Position numbers and translations under genes: made by a program | Notes under the pieces: generated by a model | What the model was told of the DNA's origin: nothing | The model's input: only the letters and a program-made list of their open reading frames with translations | The model's database searches: none | Source: Wenjunlia vitaminophila DSM 41686 | GTDB lineage: Bacteria; Actinomycetota; Actinomycetes; Streptomycetales; Streptomycetaceae | Direction: 5' to 3' | Length of the DNA stretch: 64,000 nucleotides | Assembly (NCBI RefSeq): GCF_000380165.1 | Contig: NZ_KB904691.1 | Span: 172,520-236,519 of the forward strand | Shown: positions 35,789 through 44,697 of the stretch, one piece after another | Position numbering within the stretch: the first letter of the stretch is position 1 | Layout of the letters: each line of letters starts with the position of its first letter

Positions 35789-36853
35789 TCAGGGCACACC
35801 GCTCACCACCGGACGTTCGACCGGGGCGGGGCGCTCGGCGCGGACCCGGCCGCGTCGCGGACCACAACCCACCTCGCGCCAGGCGCGGGCCCGCCGGTGC
35901 CGCACCACGCCGGCCAACCAGTGCCGGCACGCCGCCACGGGGATCACCAGGCTGGTCAGCGCCATGGTCCCGACCTCCGCCCTGGTCCGCGGCCCCGGAA
36001 GCACCCGCGCCACGGCGAGTTCCGTGGTACCGGCGAGCCACAGACCGGCGCAGGCCACCGCGGCCCGCGGGCGTCGGAGCGCCGCGCAGACCAGCGTCGC
36101 GCCCGCCGCGGCACCGATGGCCAGGTGGGCGGGGAGCCGTCCCCGCGGCGCCTCGGCCCTGGCCCACCAACCGCGGCCGTGCAGCCTGGTCATCAGCACG
36201 TCGTCGCCGTTGCCCGCCTGGGCGCGCACGGACGCCCAGCGGTCGGCGGGCCGCACGGGATGGGTGGTCACCCGGGTGCCCCTGACGAGTTCCCAGCCGG
36301 CGTCCTCGACCCGCAGCGCCAGGTCCGCGTCCTCGCGGAACGCCCTGCGGAACCGCTCGTCGAAACCGCCCACCTCCTCGAGGGCGCGGCGCCGGTACGC
36401 CATGTCCGCCGTGATCCACCGGGCGGTGGCCAGGCCCGCGGTGCCGCGTTCCACGTCCGTGGGGCGACGGTCCTTGGGCAGGGGCACCAGGATGCGCCCC
36501 TGCACCCCCGCGGTGCGGGGCTCGGCGCGGGCCAGGTCCACCGCGAGCTGACGGGCCCACAGCGGGCCCGGCACCGTGTCGTCGTCCAGGAAGACCACCC
36601 AGGGCTGGGTGGTCGCCCGCCAGCCGGTGTTGCGGGCGGCGGCGGGACCGTTGCCGCAGCCGGCCACCACCTCCAGCCGGTCCTCGAGCGCCTCGGGGAC
36701 CGCGAGGAGCAGCGGGTGGCAGTCGGTGAGCGGGCGGTCGTCCACCACCACGACCCGGTTGGGCAGCGGGCCGTCACCGTTCGCGAGGGCGTGCAGGCAG
36801 GCCGTCAGGCTGGGTCGGCCCACCGTCGGGATCACCACTGCGTAGGCGGTCAC
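35789..36853 (-). CDS. Glycosyltransferase family 2 with C-terminal membrane segments
   Basis: This 354-residue GT-A enzyme has VVIPTVGRPSLTACLHAL, FLDDDTVPGPLW (D-x-D site) and GGFDERFRRAFREDADLALR. The C-terminal third has two hydrophobic stretches (LAIGAAAGATLVCAAL and VGTMALTSLVIPVAACRHWL), so it is probably membrane-anchored. GTG start at 36853 overlaps the carbamoyltransferase stop. A 78-bp gap separates it from gmhB. Confidence 0.82.
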   Translation of the reverse strand: MTAYAVVIPTVGRPSLTACLHALANGDGPLPNRVVVVDDRPLTDCHPLLLAVPEALEDRLEVVAGCGNGPAAARNTGWRATTQPWVVFLDDDTVPGPLWARQLAVDLARAEPRTAGVQGRILVPLPKDRRPTDVERGTAGLATARWITADMAYRRRALEEVGGFDERFRRAFREDADLALRVEDAGWELVRGTRVTTHPVRPADRWASVRAQAGNGDDVLMTRLHGRGWWARAEAPRGRLPAHLAIGAAAGATLVCAALRRPRAAVACAGLWLAGTTELAVARVLPGPRTRAEVGTMALTSLVIPVAACRHWLAGVVRHRRARAWREVGCGPRRGRVRAERPAPVERPVVSGVP

Positions 36854-38529
36854 GGCTGGGCCTCCCCGGTGCTGCCGTGGTGCGCGAACAACTGGCCGCG
36901 CCGGACCACGAAGGACCCGATGGCGAGCAGGTCCACGGGGGACGAGCCGAAGCACTCCAGGGCGTCCCGGGGATCGTCCACCATCGGCCGACCCGCCGTG
37001 TTCAGACTGGTGTTGACCACCACCGGGAGGCCGGTGAGCCCTTCGAACCGCTCCAGCATCCGGCCGAGCAGCGGGGAGGTCGCCGGGTCCACCGTCTGGA
37101 TCCTGGCGGTGCCGTCCACGTGCACGACCGCGGGGATGCGGTCCCGCCAGCGTTCGGAGACCCGGTGCACGAAGAGCATGTAGGGGCTGGGGAGCGGGCC
37201 TTCGAAGATGTCGGCCGCCCGGTCGGCGAGCACCATGGGGGCCACCGGGCGGAACTGCTCGCGCCCCTTGACGTCGTTGAGCCGCTCCAGGTTGCCGCAG
37301 TGCCCGGGGTGCGCCAGCAGGGAGCGGTGTCCCAGGGCCCGGGGCCCGTACTCGGCGCGGCCCTGGAACCAGGCCACGATGCCGTTGTCGGCGAGGGTCC
37401 GCGCGACCTCGTCGGCCAGGTCCTCCGGTCGCTGGTAGGGGACGCCCGCGGTCTTCAGCCACGCCTCGAGCTCGGCGTCGGACCAGCCCCGGCCCAGGTC
37501 AGCCCCGGTCATCGGCGCCGGAACGACGTCGTGCTCCGCGCTCAGGTGCAGCGCGGCCCCCAGTGCGGTCCCGGCGTCGCCGGCGGCGGGCTGCACCCAG
37601 ACGCGGTCGAAGGGGCCGTCGCGGGCGATCCGGGAGTTGGCCACGCAGTTGAGCGCCACTCCGCCGGCCATGGTCAGGAGCCGGTCGTGGGTGCGGCCGT
37701 GCAGCCAGCGGACCAGGTCGAGCAGCACTTCCTCGAGGACGGCCTGGGCCGAGGCGGCGAGGTCGGCGTGGACCTGCGTCCAGGTCTGCTCGGGGCGGCG
37801 CCGCGGTGCGAACTCCTCCCAGGTCACCCCGGTGGTCCGGAACCCGCCGTCCCCGGTGGGGTGCACCTGGCGACGCAGGGCCTGGAGCATCCTGGGGCGG
37901 CCGTGGGAGGCGAGCGCCATGACCTTGTACTCGTCACTGGACCGCAGGAAGCCGAGGTGGTCGGTGAGTTCCTCGTAGAGCAGGCCGAGCGAGTGGGGCA
38001 GGCGCTGGCCGTGCAGCGACTCCAGTCGGGAGCCGGTCCGGCGGGCGGCGAGGTGGGAGGTGGCCTCTCCGCGGCCGTCCAGCACCAGCACCGCGCAGGA
38101 GTCCGCGTCGGCGGGGCCGTCGGCCGCGTAGGCCGCGGACGCGGCGTGGGCGAGGTGGTGCGGCACGAACCGCACCAGCTCGGGGTCGAGGCCGGGCAGC
38201 GCCTCGGCGAGGAAGCCCGGCGCCTCCCGGGCGTAGCACAGCCGCAGGTGGTCCCAGGGGTCGGACAGCCCGAGTTCCGGGGCGGGGCGGGCCAGCGCCG
38301 GGTCGAAGGAGTAACCGACCAGGTCCAGGTCCTGGGGGCGCAGTCCGGCCTGCGCCAGGCACCAGCCGGCGGCGCGCTCGGGCAGTTCCCAGGCGGAGAA
38401 CGGCACCGGTCGCTTGCCGTGCTTGCGGCGGGAGAATCGCTCCTCTTCCGCGGCGGCGACGATCCGGCCGTCGATGACGAGGGCGGCTGCGGAGTCGTGG
38501 AAGAGGGCGTTGACGCCCAGGATGCGCAT
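36850..38529 (-). CDS. NodU/CmcH-family carbamoyltransferase
   Basis: This 559-residue protein transfers a carbamoyl group from carbamoyl phosphate to a sugar hydroxyl. The N-terminal ASKHA domain begins MRILGVNALFHDSAAALV with HHLAHAASAAYA (His pair) and DGRGEATS; the C-terminal YrdC-like domain contains EYGPRALGHRSLLA and NTSLNTAGRPMVDDP. Full length for the family. It is the second gene of the operon, 54 bp after the epimerase. Confidence 0.9.
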   Translation of the reverse strand: MRILGVNALFHDSAAALVIDGRIVAAAEEERFSRRKHGKRPVPFSAWELPERAAGWCLAQAGLRPQDLDLVGYSFDPALARPAPELGLSDPWDHLRLCYAREAPGFLAEALPGLDPELVRFVPHHLAHAASAAYAADGPADADSCAVLVLDGRGEATSHLAARRTGSRLESLHGQRLPHSLGLLYEELTDHLGFLRSSDEYKVMALASHGRPRMLQALRRQVHPTGDGGFRTTGVTWEEFAPRRRPEQTWTQVHADLAASAQAVLEEVLLDLVRWLHGRTHDRLLTMAGGVALNCVANSRIARDGPFDRVWVQPAAGDAGTALGAALHLSAEHDVVPAPMTGADLGRGWSDAELEAWLKTAGVPYQRPEDLADEVARTLADNGIVAWFQGRAEYGPRALGHRSLLAHPGHCGNLERLNDVKGREQFRPVAPMVLADRAADIFEGPLPSPYMLFVHRVSERWRDRIPAVVHVDGTARIQTVDPATSPLLGRMLERFEGLTGLPVVVNTSLNTAGRPMVDDPRDALECFGSSPVDLLAIGSFVVRRGQLFAHHGSTGEAQP

Positions 38530-38583
38530 GGGTTGGCCCTTTCGGCGGCGGGACTCGGTGACGGAAGGAGGAGGGGCGGTTCG

Positions 38584-39564
38584 TCAGCGAGGGGGGTCCC
38601 GCGGATCGTCCTCGGGGTGGTCACGGAACCACGCGATGGTGCGGGCCAGTCCGTCCCGTGCCGGGACCCGCGGCTCCCACTGCAACTTGTCCCTGGCCAG
38701 GTCGATGTCGGGACAGCGCACGCTGGGGTCGTCGGTCGGTCGCTCCACGAACCGGATGCCCGCGCGGGAGCCCGTCAGCTCCAGCACGAGCCGGGCCAGT
38801 TCCTGGATGCTCAGCTCGCCGGGGTTCCCGATGTTCACCGGCCCGGTGAGGTCCGCGGCGGCGAGCGCGAGCACGCCCGCCACGGTGTCGTCCACGTAGG
38901 TCAGGGACCGGGTCTGCCGTCCGTCACCGGTGACCGTCAGCGGCTCGCCGGCCAGGGCCTGGCGGATGAACGTGGGCACCGCCCGCCCGTCCCTCGCCCG
39001 CATCCGCGGACCGTAGGTGTTGAACAGGCGGACGATCCCGGCGTTCACCCCGCGGGTGGTGGCCTCCGCCGTGGTCAGCGCCTCGGCGTAGCGCTTGGCC
39101 TCGTCGTAGACGCTGCGCGGGCCGACCGGGTTGACGTGCCCCCAGTAGCGCTCGTTCTGCGGGTGCTGGCGCGGGTCCCCGTAGACCTCGGAGGTGGAGG
39201 CGAGGACGAACCTCGCGCCGTGCTCGCGGGCCACGGCGAGCGCGTTGCGGGTGCCGAGGCTGCCGGTCTCCAGGGTGTGCAGCGGCAGCCGCAGGTAGTC
39301 GGCGGGCGAGGCCGGGGACGCGAAGTGCAGGACCAGGTCCACCGGTTGTTCCACCGCGAACGGCTCGGTGACGTCGGCCCGCACCAGGGTGAAGTCGTCG
39401 CGTCCGACCAGGTGGGCGACGTTGGCCGGGGAACCGGTGCACAGGTCGTCGACGCACACCACCGCGGTGCCGCCTTCCACCAGGGCGGTGCACAGGTGGG
39501 AACCGACGAAGCCGGCCCCTCCGGTGACGACCGCGCGCCGCCAGCGCGGGGGTGTTGTGGGCAT
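38584..39564 (-). CDS. NDP-sugar epimerase/decarboxylase (extended SDR)
   Basis: This 326-residue extended SDR has TGGAGFVGSHLC (about 13-24), the HFASPASPADY segment characteristic of UDP-glucuronate decarboxylases, STSEVYGDP, and catalytic YDEAK. The TYGPRM and DGRQTRSLTYVDD blocks also fit UXS-type enzymes. AGGAGAAGCC precedes ATG 39564. It heads the 13-gene heptose glycan operon. UDP-xylose formation is the best guess; a heptose epimerase role is an alternative since hldD is missing. Confidence 0.82.
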   Translation of the reverse strand: MPTTPPRWRRAVVTGGAGFVGSHLCTALVEGGTAVVCVDDLCTGSPANVAHLVGRDDFTLVRADVTEPFAVEQPVDLVLHFASPASPADYLRLPLHTLETGSLGTRNALAVAREHGARFVLASTSEVYGDPRQHPQNERYWGHVNPVGPRSVYDEAKRYAEALTTAEATTRGVNAGIVRLFNTYGPRMRARDGRAVPTFIRQALAGEPLTVTGDGRQTRSLTYVDDTVAGVLALAAADLTGPVNIGNPGELSIQELARLVLELTGSRAGIRFVERPTDDPSVRCPDIDLARDKLQWEPRVPARDGLARTIAWFRDHPEDDPRDPPR

Positions 39565-39654
39565 GGCTTCTCCTGACGTCCGGCGGCACACGCGGGTGGG
39601 GTCGGGTGGCCCGGCGCCTGCGTGGAACCGCGGGCCGACCCGCTGGCCGGTACG

Positions 39655-39684
39655 AAAATACGCTCGCTTTGCACTTTATGTCCG
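39655..39684 (-). promoter_or_regulatory. Possible promoter of the heptose glycan operon
   Basis: On the minus strand CGGACA (39684-39679) and TATTTT (39660-39655) are separated by 18 bp, about 90 bp upstream of the first gene. This local AT-rich patch stands out in GC-rich DNA. The -35 is a partial match. Confidence 0.35.
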
Positions 39685-39863
39685 GTTCTTCGATCCCACG
39701 CGCCGAGTACCGCCAACCGGCGACAGGGGGGCACCCGCACCACCCACCACCCCACCGACGCAGCCCTTCACGACCCATGCGGTGAATCGATCCATTACCC
39801 ACCCGAACAAACGGACGTAACGGCTGGACAGTCAGAGATCTGACCGAGAGCAGAGCGTCGAGG

Positions 39864-39889
39864 AAGGAGATGAAACCTTTCATTTCCTT
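39864..39889. promoter_or_regulatory. Operator-like inverted repeat
   Basis: Twelve-base arms AAGGAGATGAAA and TTTCATTTCCTT (one mismatch) flank a CC centre. It ends two bases before the -35 box of the esterase promoter, so it is a candidate activator or repressor site. Confidence 0.5.
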
Positions 39890-39891
39890 GC

Positions 39892-39920
39892 TTGACGAGG
39901 CCGGAGTACCCGCCTAGGGT
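39892..39920 (+). promoter_or_regulatory. Sigma-70-type promoter of the esterase gene
   Basis: TTGACG (39892-39897) and TAGGGT (39915-39920) with a 17-bp spacer, 128 bp upstream of the esterase ATG. The rest of the 484-bp gap (39565-40048) holds no gene that I can support. Confidence 0.6.
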
Positions 39921-40048
39921 TCCTGCGCCTGTCCGTTTCTCGTTCGCGTTTCCGTTTCTGCCGCCATCGCCCGCGACGGCGGCCCGGCCGTGGTCGTCCG
40001 GGGCCGCCCGCCGCCGGGTCAGGTCCGCCCCGCCCAGGAGAACCACCC

Positions 40049-41038
40049 ATGCCGCACTTCGACCTGCCCCTGGACCAGTTGCGCGAGTACCGACCCGAGG
40101 TCGCCCAGCCGGACGACTTCGATGAGTTCTGGGCCGGGACCCTCGACGAGGCGCGCCGTCACGACCTCGCCCCGGCCTTCGAGCCGGTGGACCTCCCGCT
40201 GACCGGGGTCAGGGTCCACGACGTCACCTTCTCCGGCTTCGGCGGACACCGGATCAAGGGCTGGCTCACCCTGCCGGCCAACGCCACCGGGCCGCTTCCC
40301 GCGGTGGTGGAGTTCGTCGGCTACGGCGGTGGCCGCAACCTGCCGCACACCCACCTGCTGTGGGCCACGGCCGGCTTCGCCCACCTGGTGATGGACACCC
40401 GGGGCCAGGGCTCCGGGTGGGGCACGGGTGACACCGAGGACCCGGTCGGCAGCGCCCCCGCGTCACCCGGGTCGATGACCCGCGGCATCCTCGACCCCCA
40501 CGACTACTACTACCGCCGCGTGTTCACCGACGCGGTCCGGGCGGTGGAGACGGCGCGCTCCCACCCCCTGGTGGACCCCTCGCGGGTCGCCGCGATCGGG
40601 TCCAGCCAGGGCGGCGGGATCACCCTGGCCGTGGGCGGCCTGGTGCCCGACCTGGTGGCGATAGCCCCCGACGTGCCGTTCCTGTGCCACTTCCGGCGGA
40701 GCGCCACCCTGACCGGCAGGGAGCCGTACGCCGAGATCGCCCGCTACCTCAAGGCGCACCGACGCCACGAGGAACAGGTGTTCCGCACCCTGTCCTACTT
40801 CGACGGGGTCAACTTCGCCTCCCGGGGTCGGGCCCCCGCGCTGTTCTCCACGGCCCTGGAGGACATGGTCTGCCCGCCCTCCACGGTCTTCTCCGCGTAC
40901 AACGCCTACGCCGGCGACGACAAGCAGATCGAGGTCTTCTCGTTCAACGGGCACGAGGGCGGTGGCCCCTTCCTCCAGGACACCCTGCTCCACTGGCTCC
41001 CCCAGCGGCTGCGGGGCCGCGCGGCGAGCACCGCCTGA
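40049..41038 (+). CDS. Acetylxylan esterase / cephalosporin-C deacetylase family (AXE1)
   Basis: This 329-residue alpha/beta-hydrolase removes acetyl groups from sugars or xylo-oligosaccharides. The nucleophile is Ser 186 in AIGSSQGGG; Asp near 272 (ALEDMVCPP) and His near 305 (NGHEGG) complete the triad. VMDTRGQGSGWGTGDTED (114-131) is the family's R-G-Q block. No signal peptide, so cytoplasmic like other AXE1 members. CAGGAGAACC precedes the ATG. It is a single-gene unit with its own promoter, operator-like repeat and terminator. Confidence 0.9.
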   Translation: MPHFDLPLDQLREYRPEVAQPDDFDEFWAGTLDEARRHDLAPAFEPVDLPLTGVRVHDVTFSGFGGHRIKGWLTLPANATGPLPAVVEFVGYGGGRNLPHTHLLWATAGFAHLVMDTRGQGSGWGTGDTEDPVGSAPASPGSMTRGILDPHDYYYRRVFTDAVRAVETARSHPLVDPSRVAAIGSSQGGGITLAVGGLVPDLVAIAPDVPFLCHFRRSATLTGREPYAEIARYLKAHRRHEEQVFRTLSYFDGVNFASRGRAPALFSTALEDMVCPPSTVFSAYNAYAGDDKQIEVFSFNGHEGGGPFLQDTLLHWLPQRLRGRAASTA

Positions 41039-41063
41039 GCCACCGCCCCACCACGGCCACCGG

Positions 41064-41096
41064 CCCGTCGACCCGGAAGGGCTCCCGGGCGACGGG
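41064..41096 (+). terminator. Hairpin terminator after the esterase gene
   Basis: Arms 41064-41075 (CCCGTCGACCCG region) and 41085-41096 form a 12-bp stem with a single bulged A, starting 26 bp after the stop codon. The remaining ~185 bp to the ABC gene holds an AT-richer stretch (ATCATCTGACTAAGCTT, 41156-41172) that may be its promoter. Confidence 0.55.
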
Positions 41097-41281
41097 TGTC
41101 GATCCCTCGGCGCCCCCGTCACCAGTGAGCTGACGACCCGTGACATTGTTCTCACATCATCTGACTAAGCTTGCGGCAGCCGTGGCCCCGCGCCACGACC
41201 GTGGGCGACTCCGGTGACGGTCCGACAGCGGACGCCGCTCCAGCGGAGACGTTCGGACCTCGATGAGAGGAGCACCGGTAC

Positions 41282-42049
41282 GTGGCACGACTCGAGCTCG
41301 ACAACGTCGTCCGGGAGTATCGACGCGGACAGCAGTCCGTCCGTGCCCTCAACGGAGTGTCCCTGTCCCTGTCGGGCGGTCAACTCGTCTCCGTCCTCGG
41401 GCCCAGCGGCTCCGGCAAGAGCACCATGCTGCACCTGATGGGCGCCCTGGACTCCCCGTCCAGCGGCCGGGTGCTGCTCGACGGCACCGACCTGGGCGGG
41501 CTCAACGACGACCGGCTGGCGGACCTGCGTCGCCGACGGGTGGGCTTCATCTTCCAGTTCTTCAACCTGCTGCCCTCGCTGACGGCCTGGGAGAACGTCG
41601 CCGTGCCCCGGCTCCTCGACGGAACCCGCCTGGCCGACGTGCGGGACGAGGCGATGGACCTGCTCCAGCGGGTGGGCCTCGGTGAGCGCGCGGACCACCG
41701 CCCCAACGAGATGTCCGGCGGGCAGATGCAGCGGGTGGCCGTCGCCCGGGCCCTGATCATGGACCCGGTCGTCATCCTCGCCGACGAACCCACCGGCAAC
41801 CTGGACTCCAGGACCGGCAAGGAACTGCTCGACCTGTTGGCCGGGATCGCCCATGACGAGGCGGGGCGTTCGGTGGTGATGGTCACCCACAGCATGGAGG
41901 CCGCGCTGCGCAGCGACCGGGCGGTGTTACTGGTGGACGGTCAGGTCGCCGCGGACGGCCCCCCGGACGACGTGGTGGCGGCGGTCGTGGGCAAGGGCAC
42001 GGCTCCGGGGGCCGGGAGCGGCACGCCGGGCGGGGGGGCACCGCGGTGA
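41282..42049 (+). CDS. ABC transporter ATP-binding protein (MacB/LolD type)
   Basis: This 255-residue ATPase has Walker A GPSGSGKST (40-48), Q-loop Gln 92 in FIFQFFNLLPSL, signature MSGGQMQRVAVARAL (144-158) and Walker B VVILADEPTGNLDSRTG. The NLLPSL and EPTGNLDS blocks are typical of the ATPases paired with FtsX-like permeases. GTG start at 41282 follows GAGAGGAGC. It overlaps the permease gene in GTGA. Export of the product of the adjacent cluster is inferred. Confidence 0.92.
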   Translation: MARLELDNVVREYRRGQQSVRALNGVSLSLSGGQLVSVLGPSGSGKSTMLHLMGALDSPSSGRVLLDGTDLGGLNDDRLADLRRRRVGFIFQFFNLLPSLTAWENVAVPRLLDGTRLADVRDEAMDLLQRVGLGERADHRPNEMSGGQMQRVAVARALIMDPVVILADEPTGNLDSRTGKELLDLLAGIAHDEAGRSVVMVTHSMEAALRSDRAVLLVDGQVAADGPPDDVVAAVVGKGTAPGAGSGTPGGGAPR

Positions 42050-44598
42050 CGGGGCGGTTCTGGGCCGCGCTGTCCCGGCTCCGGCTGTTCAACCTGCGCT
42101 ACCTGCGGGCCCACCCCGCCAGGACGGTGCTGTGCCTGAGCGTGGTCACCGTCTCCGCCACGCTGATCGTGGCCGTGATCGGCATCTACGGTTCGGTGGG
42201 CGGGTCCGTCCAGCGGCTCTCCGAGCGGGTGGCCGGCGACGCCGACCTGGAGGTCACCGGGCGGACCGACGCCGGGCTCGACCCGTCGGCGTTGCGGGAG
42301 ATATCCCGGACCGAGGGGGTCCGGGTCGCGGTGCCGCTGGTGCGCTCCCCGGTGGACGTCGAGGGCGAACGGGTGCTGCTGTTCGGCACCGACGCCAGCG
42401 CCCTGGAACTCGGGAGCGACCTGTCCGCCGTGGTCCGCGACACCTCCCGGCCCGCCGCGGACCGGACTCCCGACCAGGCCGCCGCCAACGGCTCGGTGCT
42501 CCTCGGCCCCGCGCTCGCTGACCGTGTGGCGGGCAGGGAGGTCATCGACATCGAGTCCATGACCGGTGAGCACAGCACGGTTCCGGTCGGCGGCACGGTG
42601 ACCGGCGGGTCCGCCGGCCGGGTCAACGACGGGGCCTACGTCGTCGCGCCGCTGCGACTGGCCCAGGACCTCAGCGGGCTCGGCGCGCGACTCGAGTCGG
42701 TGCTCGTGCTCGCCGACCCCGGGACGGACACCGCGGACCTGCGCCGACGGCTGACCCAGGAGCTGGGGCCCCAGGCGTTCGTGGCCGATCCCGCCTTCCG
42801 GGCCGACCAGGCGGACGACGCCACCGCCATGGTCCGCAACATCACCCTGCTCGTGGCCATGATGGCACTGGCGGTGGCCGGCTTCCTGATCTTCAACACC
42901 ATGAACATGGCGGCGGTGGAACGCCGGGGCGAGATGGCCAGTCTGCGCGCCCTCGGCGCCCGCCAGCGGCCGATCATGCGTGACTTCCTCGCCGAGGCCG
43001 TGGTGTTGGCCCTGCTGGGGGCGGCGCTGGGCAGTGTCCTGGGGTACGCGGTGGCGGACGCGGCGGTGGGTTCGCTGCCGCCGGCGATCACCGACTCGGT
43101 GAACGCGTCGATCGAGTTGGCCATGCCGGGCAGTGCGGTGCCGGCCGCGGTGGTGGCCTGCCTGGGCGCCGGGGTGCTGGCGTCCTGGCTCGCCGCCCGA
43201 AGGGTCTCCCGGGTGCGCCCGGTGGAGGCGATGCGTCCCGCGGACCCCATGGACCTGGCCGAGGGCCGCACCGCCGGGCGCACCTGGGCACTGGTGGGGG
43301 CGTTGCTCCTGTTCGTCGCGGCCATGGTGGTGGCCGCGGCCTTCGACGACGCCCGGGCGTACGGCAGCGGCGCGCTGTTCCTGCTCGCCGTCATCGTCCT
43401 GGGCTACGCCCTGGTCGAACCGCTGTGCCGGGCGACGTCGCGGACGGCGGCCCGGTTCGGCGCGGTGGGGCAGCTCGCCGCGTCCTCGGTGGACCGGGCA
43501 CCCCGCAGGGTCTGGGCCACGGGGATGACGGTGTGCCTCGCGGTCGCGATCGGCGCGGCCACCACCGGCGCCTCGCAGAACGCCGTGGACGCGGCGTCGG
43601 CGAACGTCTCCACGTTGAGCCAGACGGAGTTCGTGGTCCAGCGCTCCCCCGCCGACGTGCTGCCGGTGCGGCCGCTGCTGCCGGCGACGTTCGGCCGCCA
43701 ACTGGCCGCGATCCACGGGGTGAACCGGGTCACCGCGGGTCAGTTCACCTACCTCAACCTCGACGAGGGGCGGGCCCTGCTCCAGGGCATCAGCGGTCCG
43801 AGCAACTCCACGGCGTACCAGCTCGCCGACCCGGAGGCGCAGCGGGCGCTGCTGGCGGGGAGCGGGGCCGTGGTGTCCCGCACGTTCGCCAAGGAGCACG
43901 GGCTGGCGAAGGGCGACGTGCTGACCCTGCCCACCGCGCGGGGTGAGCAGCGCGTGCGGGTGGCCGACGTGGTGGACTACGTGAGCGTGGACGCCGGTCT
44001 CGTCGCCATCTCCCTGCACCGCCTCACCGAGTGGTTCGGCCCGGACGGCGCCTCCTACTACGAGGTGGAGGTCGCGCACGGGGCGAACGTGGCGTCCGCC
44101 CGGGAGGGCATCGAGCACCTGGTGCGGGAGCAGCCCTACCGGGTGAACGTGCTGACCGGCCACGAGTCGGTGGACGCCACCAAGTCCGCGGTGCGGCAGA
44201 TGGGGGCGCTCGCGCTGGTCCTGCAGTGGGTCATCGCGGCAGTGGCGGCGCTCGCCCTGCTGAACACGCTGATGCTGTCGGTGGTGGAGCGGCGCAGGGA
44301 GTTGGGCATCCTGCGGGCGCTCGGCTGTGGCAGGCGCTACATTCGGCGGATGATCCTCGCGGAGGCGGCGGCCGTGAGCCTGGTGGGCGGTGGCGCCGGG
44401 ATCGTCGTCGGCACCGCCCTGCAGTACCTGTCCACCGAGGTGATGTCCGAGGTGCTCGCCCTGGACATCCCGTTCCGGGTGACCCCGGCCGCGCTCGCCC
44501 TCGCGGTGGGGGCGATCCTCGTCGCCATGGCCGGGGCGTGGCCACCCGCCCGCAGGGCGGGCCGTCTCGACGTCATCCAGGCCATCGGCTACGAGTGA
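42046..44598 (+). CDS. FtsX-like ABC transporter permease
   Basis: This 850-residue membrane protein holds two FtsX-type modules, each with an extracytoplasmic domain and transmembrane helices: N-terminal helix near 27-50, then helices around 265-290, 320-345 and 375-395, a middle pair near 415-465 and a C-terminal set near 725-840. Both modules contain the coupling-helix pattern (MAAVERRGEMASLRALGARQ and LSVVERRRELGILRALGCGR). This 8-10-helix form is typical of actinobacterial MacB-like exporters. It is translated from GTG 42046, coupled to the ATPase. Confidence 0.9.
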   Translation: MTGRFWAALSRLRLFNLRYLRAHPARTVLCLSVVTVSATLIVAVIGIYGSVGGSVQRLSERVAGDADLEVTGRTDAGLDPSALREISRTEGVRVAVPLVRSPVDVEGERVLLFGTDASALELGSDLSAVVRDTSRPAADRTPDQAAANGSVLLGPALADRVAGREVIDIESMTGEHSTVPVGGTVTGGSAGRVNDGAYVVAPLRLAQDLSGLGARLESVLVLADPGTDTADLRRRLTQELGPQAFVADPAFRADQADDATAMVRNITLLVAMMALAVAGFLIFNTMNMAAVERRGEMASLRALGARQRPIMRDFLAEAVVLALLGAALGSVLGYAVADAAVGSLPPAITDSVNASIELAMPGSAVPAAVVACLGAGVLASWLAARRVSRVRPVEAMRPADPMDLAEGRTAGRTWALVGALLLFVAAMVVAAAFDDARAYGSGALFLLAVIVLGYALVEPLCRATSRTAARFGAVGQLAASSVDRAPRRVWATGMTVCLAVAIGAATTGASQNAVDAASANVSTLSQTEFVVQRSPADVLPVRPLLPATFGRQLAAIHGVNRVTAGQFTYLNLDEGRALLQGISGPSNSTAYQLADPEAQRALLAGSGAVVSRTFAKEHGLAKGDVLTLPTARGEQRVRVADVVDYVSVDAGLVAISLHRLTEWFGPDGASYYEVEVAHGANVASAREGIEHLVREQPYRVNVLTGHESVDATKSAVRQMGALALVLQWVIAAVAALALLNTLMLSVVERRRELGILRALGCGRRYIRRMILAEAAAVSLVGGGAGIVVGTALQYLSTEVMSEVLALDIPFRVTPAALALAVGAILVAMAGAWPPARRAGRLDVIQAIGYE

Positions 44599-44697
44599 GC
44601 CGCCGCCGGGGGCCCGGCGGTCCAGCCGACTCCCGGTCCACAGGTTCTCGGTCCAAGAACGGCATCGAACGACACACACCAAGGGGGAACGCCGACG

